Both the position numbers and the translations under genes were made by a program. Shown piece after piece: positions 9,830 through 18,500 of a DNA stretch of 18,500 nucleotides. How positions within the stretch are numbered: position 1 is the first letter of the stretch; each line of letters begins with the position of its first letter. This stretch comes from Gamarada debralockiae (Eukaryota; Ascomycota; Leotiomycetes; Helotiales; Hyphodiscaceae): positions 1-18,500 of the forward strand of contig NXFV01001694.1 in the NCBI GenBank assembly GCA_002803225.1. The letters are read 5' to 3'. Below the pieces are notes generated by a model. It was not told the origin of the DNA. It searched no databases and saw only the letters and a list, made by a program, of their open reading frames with translations.

Positions 9830-10228
9830 CTCGGAGGTAGGTAACGAACATATGGATGCAAGTTAATGGAAAACACAGCTAGTCGATAGCAAGTGATAGA
9901 GGTATGTATCTTTGAATTTTGCTCCAATATTTGTCCGTCTTACAAGTTGTAAGAATGGGGTTAGAACACTTCAAGAGGGTTGCCGCGTCATACTGGGTAG
10001 AACCCCTGGTATCTCGTCAATGCAGCTTACATAAAAGAATTCATGGGATCTTGGCAAGTTGTCGAGGTCTATGTACGTAAGTAAACGAGAAGTCTTGTAA
10101 ACCAGATCATTTTACCAGTAATTGGATAATAGGTGTTTCATTACGGGCATTCCAGATAACGGGGTAATGAAAATATCCGCATCATGCTTCCTTTCCATAC
10201 TTGTTGTTTCTTTGAAAGGTTTAATACA
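9830..10228. other. Intergenic: P450 promoter and regulator 3' end
   Basis: This 399-bp gap holds no gene. It must contain the P450 promoter (next to 9829) and the 3' UTR of the Zn2Cys6 regulator. The only structure seen is the inverted repeat at 10136-10172. Confidence 0.55.
10136..10172. repeat. Perfect 9-bp inverted repeat with 19-bp spacer
   Basis: TTTCATTAC at 10136-10144 is the exact reverse complement of GTAATGAAA at 10164-10172. It lies about 310-340 bp upstream of the P450 start and 57-93 bp beyond the regulator's stop codon. It may be a protein-binding palindrome for the P450 promoter, a 3' UTR hairpin of the regulator transcript, or chance. Confidence 0.65.
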
Positions 10229-11858
10229 TTACTCAATGATCTCTTTCCTGAAATAATAACCTTTATCATCATTTTCCCCCCATGGTCTCATAACGCAGCT
10301 GAGCCGAATTAATCGCTTTCCTCGCTCGACCGTATGCAAGATACCATGTACTCGTTGAGCACTTGGAACTTCCTCGGACTTTGTGATTTCACCAAGGCCA
10401 TCTTCTTCAATCTTAATCACTCGTTCTGCCACTCGAACCGAAACGCTAACTGTACATGAAGAGTCAGTAAAATTCCGAATACAGAATTTGGCAGATGCTC
10501 TTACGATCCCAAGGACCCTCTCGTGGTGGCGCTTGCTTGAGGAGAGCGAGAGCCTTGCGCCTCGTGACAGGATGCCGACATTTCCTTGTCGTAAAACCCA
10601 GTGCACAAATCAGACCCATTTCGCAGGAGAATGGTGTATAGCCAACAGCATTGTCCTCGCGCTGAGCAGCGATGAGACTCTCAGAGAGCTTCAATATTTT
10701 TTCAAACTCCCCCATACAAAGATCGTATGCAGTCTCGTTAGAATTGTGACAGACTGTTACCAAGATGGTCCCGCATGCATGATATATTTTGAGAAGTGTG
10801 GAGGCCCTCAGGTCTTTGCTGCTCATGGTGGCAAGAGATCGGACCAGTAGGGCGTCGTATTTTGTTGACCATTGTCGAAGACGGGAAGCGAGGATGCTTG
10901 AAATTGTGAATGCAGTGGCTCGCACTTCTTGCTTGATTGGATCGGAGGCTCTGAAGGCAAGATGGTAATCACAGCTCTTGTCCAGATGAAGGACCCAGTT
11001 CAAGTCTCCGACTACATATCGAGCGGCCTCATTCAGGTCAGTGAAGGAATCTGGCATTTCGTCTAATGGCTTGACCATCACATTGAGGTCTCGTATGTCA
11101 ACGTATGAAGATGATTGAATATCGAAGCGGGCAAGCATATCGGCTAGGTTGCCTAGGTGTTCCTTGCTGGCATCACATTTTCGATCTCGTCGTTCGCAGA
11201 GAATGCTCAGAGCATTTCGTAGGTGTGTGGTGGCTTTTTCAGTGTCTCCATTTAAATTGTCAAAGCAAATAAATAAGATGGCACATATCAAAGCAAGTTG
11301 GGCTGCATTGTCTTTGCGGGATTCGATGCTAGCTCTCAGGTGATGAACAGCTTTGCTGTATTGGTCGATTGCAAAGGCCCCCTCGATTAGTGATTGAGCG
11401 TCACTTGGCAAGGAAGTATCACGGCCGCCGAACTGTTCATGCAGAGAACCAAGGGCAACAATAGCGTGGCGAACACAAGGTTCTGAATGGCTGACTTGCA
11501 GCACGAGAGTGTTCCAGAAGCCGCAGTCAAAATAACCCTGGATGGCAAGCGAGGTGTGTCTGCAGAAGAATTCAAAGCATCGAAGTTCAGCCGGGTTTTG
11601 GATTACTGCACTCGAAATAGCCTGAGCAGGTAAGTTAAGGATATCTTTTGGAAGATTGTAGTGGCATATGAAGTTCGCTCTCCGGCACCTTAAGCAGATC
11701 GGTCGTTCTTCATCGCATTTAACATGGCGTTGGCTGAGCTAGGAGTCAATGAGGAGATCTAAAGCTTGGTAATGAATATAATCTTACCGACAGGTCAAGC
11801 AACCGACTCGAGACCGAGAACTTCCTGCCCGTCTTTTCTTCCAAGGCATGACTGGCAT
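10229..11858 (-). CDS. Zn(II)2Cys6 fungal transcription factor, 506 aa, three exons
   Basis: A nuclear DNA-binding regulator. Exons in transcription order: 11858-11788, 11733-10505, 10449-10229 (1521 nt, TAA at 10231-10229). The zinc cluster is complete only after splicing intron 11734-11787: C20, C23, C30, C37, C40 and C47 give CX2CX6CX6CX2CX6C, inside GCLTCRQRHVKCDEERPIC. Basic residues KKRR (7-10) precede it and may aid nuclear entry. The remaining ~450 residues form a helical region beginning CFEFFCRHTSLAIQGYFD, as in many fungal C6 regulators (Fungal_trans_2-like), and end with a RVAERVIKIEEDGL segment completed by the last intron (10450-10504). Two in-frame ATGs exist; the first (11858) is used here, while the second (11849) has the better context. 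It lies next to the P450 and may control it and the SDR; that is inference from position only. Confidence 0.9.
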
Positions 11859-13373
11859 ATGATTCTTCAGCTGCGCTTGTCAGTCACTAATCATGTGTAT
11901 GGTATTTCTCCTCTTGGTATAAAGCCGACGCATAGATGGACACCATATTTGATTTTGGATGTTGACATCTTAATACACATCCGAGGGAAGGTCGTCTCGC
12001 TCGTCTAAACGCTTCCCGAAGATGACTAATCTGCAGATCGCTCGTCAATGCATGTGCAGGGATGAATTTAGGATGCCGCATCATACCAGCGTTAAATGCC
12101 TTTTCCACTGCAAACGAGACAGAAAACTATATCTGGCCATCCACCGCTCACTTGAGACACTTGAACATGCGTACGTGAGGCCGCCAGGGCGTCATGACGA
12201 GAACGAACCCGACCACTCGAGGTTGCTATCGAAAGCTCCGTTCCTCGTGGCTGTGAGAAAAGTCGATACCGGAACTTCCCATTTCGACTCCTGGCCCAGG
12301 CCTCCCTTTGTCGTCCTTTTGTTTGCAGCCTTCTAATTCTCAATGTTTTGCTTTGGTAAGTTGAGCATAGCGAGCTTCACAAGCACCTACAATTTCCGCT
12401 TTTCCAGAGTTCAGAATGTCATATTTGGCTGTCCACATACAATTTGACCTCCGTACGTGCGTACTTGGGCGATATCAGAGCTTTCTGGCCAGCTTGAGGG
12501 TTCAACTGCTCCAGGCAGCAGTCAAATGCTGAGATGAGACGCGCAAGTTAGCGCCTCCTATCAGCAATTCGACATTTGAAATGCGGATGGTTCAGCCTCT
12601 ATTTCGGGTATCTCCAGTACGTAAGCTGCTTGCAGCGGCCAAGTGTGGTGTCGAATACTCAACTTGGTGCTTGTTGATTTATGTATTTGTTTTCCTCACG
12701 CTAAACTAAGATCGAAACCAAATGTCGCCAGTCTGATGATTCAGCAGCAACTCCCCGACCGACCCCCCCCCCCCCCTTTTTGGCCCCACCATGCTTCGTC
12801 GAAGAGATGCAGAGCCACCCCAGGAAAATGGACTATCGCGGTATCAAATCATATCTCGAAGGTCGGCCTTTTTAGGTGCAGAATAATGTGAATTCGACTT
12901 ACAAGATCTACGTCGCAGATGGGGGAGAGAGACCAAGACGTTGATTTCGCCCCGATGGAATACCCCGATAAGAATTGACAACGAAAGGAGTATCAACAAC
13001 CGAAAACGCACCGATATCGAGAATCTGTAGGCAACTTTTTAAAAGAAGAGGCAAGAAAGTCTTATCCAAATTCGGATGTTCTTCGAGTCATATGGCTTTC
13101 CACCGAACTCTGCATCAGAGGGCGGTCGAGCGAGACCAGGCCACCATACACCAGAGCGATTGTTGACATATGTCCTTGAGAGGTAAAGCTGGCGAGGGAA
13201 GTGAACCTTTATAGCTGCATTCATGGCGGTTTGAGAGGGCGTTCGGTGACAGCAAGTTGACGAGTCAATCGCTAAGCAGCATAGTTCAAGTGAATCTGCA
13301 AACACCCTTCATTCATTTTCTTCTGTTGTGGCAAAAGAGATCATTTTGCTCCCACATCTCTTCGAATGCCCCT
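11859..13373. other. 1.5-kb intergenic region upstream of the regulator
   Basis: No open frame here looks like a protein and no splice-linked exon set was found. It should contain the promoter of the Zn2Cys6 regulator (left edge) and the 3' end of the ABM gene (right edge). A poly-C run lies at 12763-12776. No tRNA or recognisable transposon remnant was seen. Confidence 0.5.
12763..12776. repeat. Homopolymer run of 14 C followed by T5
   Basis: Fourteen consecutive C on the plus strand followed directly by a T run. Such tracts are prone to length change and to sequencing error; no function is implied. Confidence 0.85.
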
Positions 13374-13882
13374 CTATCTAGAAGCAAAACCGCCCACAGG
13401 CTGCAAGAGCTTAATATCCGGCGCCGCAGCCAGGATCTGCATCTCCGCTCCCTTCTTTTGGATCATATTATACACATCGCTCTTCCTGTGCGCCTCGAGA
13501 GCTTCCATGTTTTTGAACCTAATAAAACACAACCTGTCAGCCAAAGCCATAGTTCACACCTCACATCGCTCAATTTTTGAAAGGAAAAGATGGCTTGTGC
13601 AAGTTCGCAGGACTCACACTTCGATATAGACCAAGCATTCAGCTCCATCTGCTGCGTTGATCTGCTTATACATCTGGTAACGGAGGACATCGGGTTCGTT
13701 GGCCTCGACGTGTTTGTTCAGGACGGTGAGCTCTTCGATGACCTTCAGTTGCAGATGATCAGTCCATCATCTCAAGAAATCGAGTGGCTGTTCTGGAGAT
13801 TTGTGAGTTATTGGAGACTTACTTGGTCAATCTTCCCCGGCGCTGGGGTGATGATTGCAACGAGTTCGACTGGGCCTGACAT
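13374..13882 (-). CDS. ABM-domain (dimeric alpha-beta barrel) monooxygenase-like protein, 109 aa
   Basis: A small protein of the antibiotic-biosynthesis-monooxygenase (YgiN-like) type; characterised relatives form ferredoxin-like dimers, and some oxidise quinol or polyketide substrates without cofactors. Exons in transcription order: 13882-13823, 13742-13618, 13518-13374 (330 nt, TAG at 13376-13374). The protein starts MSGPVELVAIITPAPGKI, continues with a helix VIEELTVLNKHVEANEPDV, then LRYQMYKQIN and ECLVYIEVFKNMEALEAH, the strand-helix order expected of an ABM domain, and it ends AAAPDIKLLQPVGGFASR. The introns of 80 and 99 bp are longer than others here; the first ends in AAG, the second in TTAG with a CTGAC branch site. 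No signal peptide is present. Whether it is an enzyme or only shares the fold cannot be told; it lies beyond the regulator of the P450/SDR group. Confidence 0.82.
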
Positions 13883-13999
13883 TTTGCTTCCTTCAAAAAC
13901 TCCAGACGAAAATTTCAGAAATAACAATTGGGAGATATTTATGATTTTTTTCAAGTTCTAGAAGTCTCTTGAAATCGAACGACACTTCCTTCCCCTCAC

Positions 14000-14006
14000 T
14001 ATATAT
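14000..14006 (-). promoter_or_regulatory. TATA-like box of the ABM gene
   Basis: An alternating TATATAT lies about 118 bp upstream of the ABM start codon at 13882, a usual distance for fungal TATA elements. The motif reads as TATA on both strands, and the neighbouring gene layout assigns it to the minus strand. Confidence 0.45.
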
Positions 14007-14160
14007 CTTCACAACCCGACGTGCACATGCCTAAGGGGCTTCCCGGCTATTTAGCGGTCATCATGCAAATGCCTGCAATTTTGTCAGCATCCGCATAGTG
14101 AAACATCATTTTCGACAAATAAAAACCCACCAGGAACGTGACACGGAGACAATCCACACA

Positions 14161-14193
14161 CCTATTGGTTTCCCAAACGCAAGAACCAATAGG
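14161..14193. promoter_or_regulatory. Perfect 10-bp inverted repeat carrying two opposed CCAAT boxes
   Basis: CCTATTGGTT (14161-14170) and AACCAATAGG (14184-14193) are exact reverse complements, separated by 13 bases. Each arm holds one CCAAT box, one per strand. CCAAT boxes are bound by the HAP/CBF complex in fungi. The element is about 280-310 bp upstream of the ABM start codon. Confidence 0.6.
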
Positions 14194-14558
14194 CTATCTG
14201 CGGGACGCATGTAGGCCTTGCGTCGAGGGGCCGAGGCAAAACCCGCATTGAGTATACATGCCGATGAAAATCATATGTCGGACGGCTCTGTTCCCCCGGA
14301 TCTTCAACTCTGCACAGACTGAATGGAGCTCACAGCGAGTCTCCGGAAAAGGAGGGGGAATGGTACCGTGCTCGTGCCTGGAGGATGAAATGTGTAAGTG
14401 AGAGTGGAAACTTCAGCCTCATGTTCAGTCTTGAACAAGACACTCGATTTCATTCACAGGGAGGAGATAGGAATTAATTTTCATATCTCCATCCAGCTAC
14501 ATAGAAGATAACCTCCTAACCTACATCAACCCCATGATCCATTATGCATCCCCTCTCA

Positions 14559-16775
14559 TCACTTTTTACAACACGCCCCCTCAGTAACCACCAACTTCGA
14601 CATCTTATCCGCAGCATCAAGCACTTGCCCTTGCCCCGCAATCTGACTCGGGGTACTGCAGTAGCTAGGGGGCACATCCAGAGCTGGGTTCTTGGTGAAG
14701 AAGTTCCTCGGCCGCAACAGCAAAGTCATAGGTTCAGCAGGCATGACGGGGAAATCTTCTGGGGATGGAAAATGCGTGAGGCCGAACGTGTGCCAGAGCA
14801 CGATATCCGTGTTGTCGATCGAGGCGTCTTCATTCGCGATCCATTCTGGGATACCGCGGGAGGGCTCGCCGGATGTTTGGGGGACATGGCGTCCAGCGGG
14901 GTAAATCTGCTCGTCGTCATCTAGGAGGTTTAGTCTTGGATCAAGAGGCAAAGAGGAGGGGGAAGAGCTTACATTTGGTGACGTGCACAGCGTGTCTTGC
15001 GAAGCCGGCTCGCTTCCATACCAACGATCCCTCCTTGGGGAGGAGCTTTGGCACTTCTCTGCTAACGAGCTTATAGCTGACGGGCTTGTGACTGTATGGG
15101 TTGATTTTGTTTGTGTTGGCCATATCCCACGTTCTCGAGGTGACACCATCATAGTCAGAGATCGACTCCTTGACTGTTGTGTACTTGGTCTTCTTGGCAA
15201 AGAAGGCATTCCCGTATGGGTTCTCCTTGCTACCGACTTCACCTGCTCCTTGTGTAGCATCAACTTGGAAGACGGTATTGTTGGGACCATCAATATTAGG
15301 ATCAATTCGGAGACAGAAGAGATGTTGGTGGTTGTGTGCATTGACTCCTGGGTATACCTCTGTTCCCCAACCCTTGGTATCCTCACCTGGGTTCATGGCG
15401 TAGGTGTTCAAGATACCAGTGAGCTTGATCTCAAGCTGAATGGTACCATCTTGGTGGAAGATCCAGTACACGCAGTACTCGTAGTTGGCGGCTGTGAAGA
15501 TATGAGAGATGATGAGTTTGCGGCCTCGAGTAACAATGACTGAGTCGTCACGGAAATCGGTGTGCTTGAAGAGAATGCCTGCATCTTCTTCGTGAATGCA
15601 GATAGCATTCTTGATAGTTGTGCTCTCCCCTGCTCTGTTGACGAATGCTGCATCCATGTAGTGGATAACTCCCTTGCAATCGCAGCCCAGGGACAAGCTG
15701 TTGGTCATGTATCCTCCACCATATTCGCCGAGATCGAAAGCATGCTTCCTTTGATGTGGGTGTTCTGGGTTTCCGTATGGGACCACCATCTCCGCGAGAG
15801 ATAGTCTGTAAAAGACTGGTCGAACATTGCCCTTATCATTGTATGTGATGTTGTTGAGGACAATTCCCTCCTTGTAGTTGAATCCAACATGCACCTTCCA
15901 GTTTTGCCAGTCAATGATCCTTCCTTCAACTTTGAATGACACTCCCTCCGGTTGTGTGATGTTGATGGGCTTGATATCCGTCCTGTAGCCGCCTTCCGTC
16001 TCAACACTTGCTGGGTGGTAGTTGTTGGGTTTCGCTTGGTTGACTGGTCTGCGGATTTCTGGGATATCGATGTGAATGATCTCTTGCTTGTCGGCGTCGA
16101 AGATAGGGCAGAAGTCGAGGGGGAATGAGTATTGGCTGTCGTCAGCGTGAGGTCGGTAGTACATAAGTGCTTGTTGGAGTCGGACAGTGTTTCCAAATCT
16201 GTGGTCGTATCCAATTGTCCAAGCTATGAAAATCAGCAAAGATCGACTTTGGAACACTGCGATAGACTTACGATCACAGTAGACTTTGTGCATATCCTCC
16301 TTTGGAATTCCACTGATCACACATTGCTCAATAACTTTGGGATCTTTCCGGCAGATGTGCTCAACAATCTGCAGGTCTTCCATAGTGATCTGTCCCAAGT
16401 CAGCGAAAGCTCCCCCTCTATCTCCGCATGAATCCTCACCAAAGGTTGCACGCCCTCCAATGCCGTCCACTTCACAATCTTCTCCTCCTTCAAGTCCACC
16501 AATCCATCATACACCTTTCCGCCTGGCGCAATTGCCACAATATCTGCCATTCTCGTTGGTCTTGGTGTATGATCTGGATCCTCCAACCACTTCAACATCT
16601 CCTTCTTCCGCGGCTCGTACAGAAATATCGCGTTGTAGTGAAGCTTACCATGCTCCTTGCGGATGATCTGGGCTGCGGTCTCGATTTCCGCGTTAGAGAG
16701 GGGATCGAATGGGTGAGGGGGAGGAGTGGTTCCAGTGATGTGCTGTGCCACGGATTTGAGTCTGTCGAGAGCCAT
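14559..16775 (-). CDS. Copper amine oxidase (primary-amine oxidase), 688 aa, four exons
   Basis: Oxidises primary amines to aldehydes, releasing ammonium and hydrogen peroxide. Exons in transcription order: 16775-16440, 16389-16272, 16223-14973, 14920-14559 (2067 nt). The topaquinone precursor is Y399 in TAANYEY (395-401); by spacing against the yeast Hansenula (Ogataea) polymorpha enzyme the catalytic base is D315 in HAFDLGEYG, with Y301, and the copper ligands are H450 and H452 (HNHQH) and H618 (LTHFP). All expected catalytic residues are present, so the enzyme should be active. The length suits fungal peroxisomal amine oxidases. The C-terminus (ACCKK) is not a PTS1, but the N-terminus MALDRLKSVAQHI resembles a PTS2. 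Intron 16224-16271 is 48 nt and stop-free; intron 14921-14972 is needed to reach the last His ligand. GATA motifs upstream suggest nitrogen control. Confidence 0.95.
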
Positions 16776-17890
16776 TGTGTCGTGTGTGTTAAGAGGAGGG
16801 GTACCGATCGCGATTCTTGTGTATCAGTAAAGAGGGAGGCGGCTTGCAGAAGAAATGCTAAATGGGTAGGTCAGTCAATTGATATAAGAAAAAGTACCCG
16901 GGACTTTGTGTATCAATCGGGTCAAGGGACCGACAATGGAAGAAACGTTATTAGATTTTGTGTGAAGCTCTGCGAATACTCAATGGCTAGACCCGCAGCC
17001 CCTCTCTCTGCAGGCCGATAGCTTGTACATCTCGCCGTTGCGAGTCCGGCGCAACTGTCAAGCTTCGATAATGGCATGTTGCTGGTTGGATAATGCTGCT
17101 GATAAGAAAACCGCGACTCTGCGATGAAGGGACTTTATTGCCATTTACAGCTAGTAAACCCTAGATGACTAATACTAGTAATCCCATGCAAATCCCATCG
17201 TGAAAGGTAAATGAAAATGTAGCATCTCCACAAGAAGTAAAGCCAACCGTGAGCCTCCACATCATTCAACTACCCAAAAAAAACCATGCTATCTCTATAG
17301 TATACTTAGTAGCAAAGCAAAGCCGACCCGTATACCTCCGTATCCGTACACCAACCCCTAACATACAACCCTCATCTCAAACATTGCCTGGTCGTGCGGT
17401 GTGGCTAACCGTGACAGCATATGGCTTTTCCTGAAGTTCAAGCCACCATGGCACTTGCTGGCAGAGCCAATGTAGACGTAGAGTGTCTTCTCAGTAGATT
17501 CCTGCTTCCCAACGGCTGAAGCTACAGGCCTTCAACGTCGGGTCAGATCGGTGTTCGGGGCCATATTAATGTTGATGCCTAAGGCACCACAGATTTCCAG
17601 GCAATATTCCCAAAACCTAAAATCGTGTCAATCAATCGCCGACTTTGAGGGATTCGATATCAAGTTTACAGATCTATGAGAACACCAACTATTTAGGGTC
17701 GTCTCACCTTTCACATATTGTAATGCTTATTTGGGGCTCAACCGGTTTTGCAAGTCACGGAAATCAAGGTTCCAGCCCACGAAATTTGAATAAGGCATAT
17801 AGAAACCCGCGAGAGTCTTGACCGAGGTATCCAATCCTCCCGATTATATCATTCCCTCTAGAACCTTATTCAGTAAAATATTCTACGCAG
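16776..17890. other. Intergenic: amine oxidase promoter and 5' flank of the last gene
   Basis: No gene is supported. The left part is the promoter of the amine oxidase, with three GATA-type motifs at 17016-17105 and an AT-rich TTATATC-like element (reverse strand of about 16881-16887) some 105 bp upstream of its start. The right part probably holds a short first exon of the plus-strand gene beginning at or before 17891, which I could not fix. Confidence 0.45.
17016..17105 (-). promoter_or_regulatory. Cluster of three HGATAR motifs upstream of the amine oxidase
   Basis: CGATAG (17016-17021), CGATAA (17066-17071) and TGATAA (17100-17105), all reading on the plus strand, lie 240-330 bp upstream of the amine oxidase start. 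HGATAR is the target of the nitrogen regulator AreA/NIT2, and amines are nitrogen sources in fungi. The motif is short, so chance clustering is possible. Confidence 0.35.
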
Positions 17891-18500
17891 TTGCAATATA
17901 TGTTACGAATGTTTACGTTGACCGCTACCCCAACGGGAGAGAGGTCGAGTTCCGTCAGACTTCGATCTGTCAAAACGGACAACCAGGCAGACCATGCCAA
18001 AAGCTTTTCATACTAGAGAATCCAGTCCGGAATCTCCAGTTTGGGGAGCCAACAACTCAATTCATCCTCACACAGCCCATATTCCCCAAATCACCACCTC
18101 ATTCTTCTGGTGGGGACACCACCTCGGAAGAAGGCCGCCGCAAAAAACGAACTATCATCGTCGACTCACCACCTACTCCCCGTAACCCACCCCAAGTCTA
18201 TAACCAAGTCCTTACTGCACCGGATTCGCCAATTGTACCACCTAGGATTGTGGACGAGAGACGCCCTCGCCCCATCACTGTTGATGAACGCCCACTCCAC
18301 CGCGTAGCACGTGCCCCATCTGTCGGTGCTGTGGTAGGAGATCGCCTACCCCGCCGTTCGCTGTCCCAAACTCGAGGATCAAGAGTTGTATGGGACTCAC
18401 CATCCACATCGCACACCTCATTCGACTTACGCGCTGAGCGCGAACGAGAGGAGCGGGCTGATAGGGAACGTCGCCGCCGGGCCCTTGAACGAGAAGAACT
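17891..18500 (+). CDS. Uncharacterised Pro-rich then Arg/Glu-rich protein, 5' part, cut by window end
   Basis: The frame is free of stops from 17803 to the end of the window (about 232 codons) but holds no ATG, so a start in an upstream exon is likely; TACGCAG at 17884-17890 is a fitting acceptor. Reading from there gives YVDRYPNGREVEFRQ, then SICQNGQPGRPCQK, then a stretch rich in Pro, Ser and Thr (IVDSPPTPRNPPQ), then VVWDSPSTSHTSFDLRAE, and finally a highly charged segment of repeated Arg and Glu that looks like the beginning of a long single helix or coiled coil. I know of similar uncharacterised proteins in filamentous ascomycetes, without a known function. The first half seems to be a small conserved Cys-containing module (CQNGQPGRPC), the rest disordered. 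An ATG at about 17721 with a donor near 17743 would keep the frame, but this is only one option. Confidence 0.6.

Larger units (their letters stand above)
13883..14558. other. Intergenic: ABM promoter and amine oxidase 3' end
   Basis: No gene is seen in these 676 bp. Next to the ABM start there is a TATATAT at 14000-14006, 118 bp upstream. Farther out lies a mirrored CCAAT inverted repeat at 14161-14193. The right part holds the amine oxidase 3' UTR. Confidence 0.55.

Noticed and set aside
14983..15543. 186-codon plus-strand ORF antisense to the amine oxidase
   Set aside because: Shadow of the highly conserved amine oxidase coding strand; no domain of its own.
15705..16214. 169-codon Ser/Thr-rich minus-strand ORF in another frame of the amine oxidase
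   Set aside because: Overlaps the catalytic exon out of frame and resembles an alternative-frame artefact.
1..18500. CRISPR array, phage, plasmid or bacterial operon features
   Set aside because: The intron-bearing genes and families are clearly fungal nuclear, and no regularly spaced repeats are seen.

Overview
This window looks like nuclear DNA of a filamentous ascomycete (Pezizomycotina, most likely Leotiomycetes-like; that rank is inferred from remembered protein similarity only). The evidence is short 48-99 bp introns with GTRNGT donors, CTRAY-like branch sites and YAG acceptors, monocistronic genes on both strands with sizeable promoters, and typical fungal families (hexose transporter, CYP52-like P450, Zn2Cys6 regulator, copper amine oxidase, UV-damage endonuclease). 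I rebuilt exon structures by hand from frame, splice signals and family motifs. All five complete multi-exon models close to an exact multiple of three, and so does the regulator.

Layout, left to right: (1) 1-1358, no gene I can support, holding the promoter of the next gene. (2) 1359-3229 (+), a five-exon MFS hexose transporter of 550 aa; its second intron is a GC-AG intron. (3) 4034-6508 (+), a heavily decayed UVE1/UVDE UV-damage endonuclease pseudogene, with at least eight frame breaks, three in-frame stops and a broken exon junction spread over its whole length. (4) 6959-8075 (+), a short-chain dehydrogenase/reductase (322 aa), tail to tail with (5) 8218-9829 (-), a CYP52-like cytochrome P450 (502 aa). 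(6) 10229-11858 (-), a Zn(II)2Cys6 regulator (506 aa). (7) 13374-13882 (-), a small ABM-fold monooxygenase-like protein (109 aa). (8) 14559-16775 (-), a copper amine oxidase (688 aa) with all catalytic residues and a PTS2-like N-terminus. (9) 17891-18500 (+), the 5' part of an uncharacterised Pro- then Arg/Glu-rich protein that runs off the window.

How they may work together: SDR, P450, regulator and ABM protein form a compact oxidoreductase group with its own candidate regulator, but no polyketide, peptide or terpene backbone enzyme is in view. The group could be a small catabolic or tailoring cluster (inference). The amine oxidase probably frees ammonium from primary amines in peroxisomes; GATA motifs lie upstream of it. 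The transporter is likely an independent sugar-uptake gene.

The most striking observation is the dead uve1 gene among intact neighbours. Unless another copy exists, this organism would lack the UVDE-initiated excision repair route for UV photoproducts, which would fit a lineage living with little sunlight.
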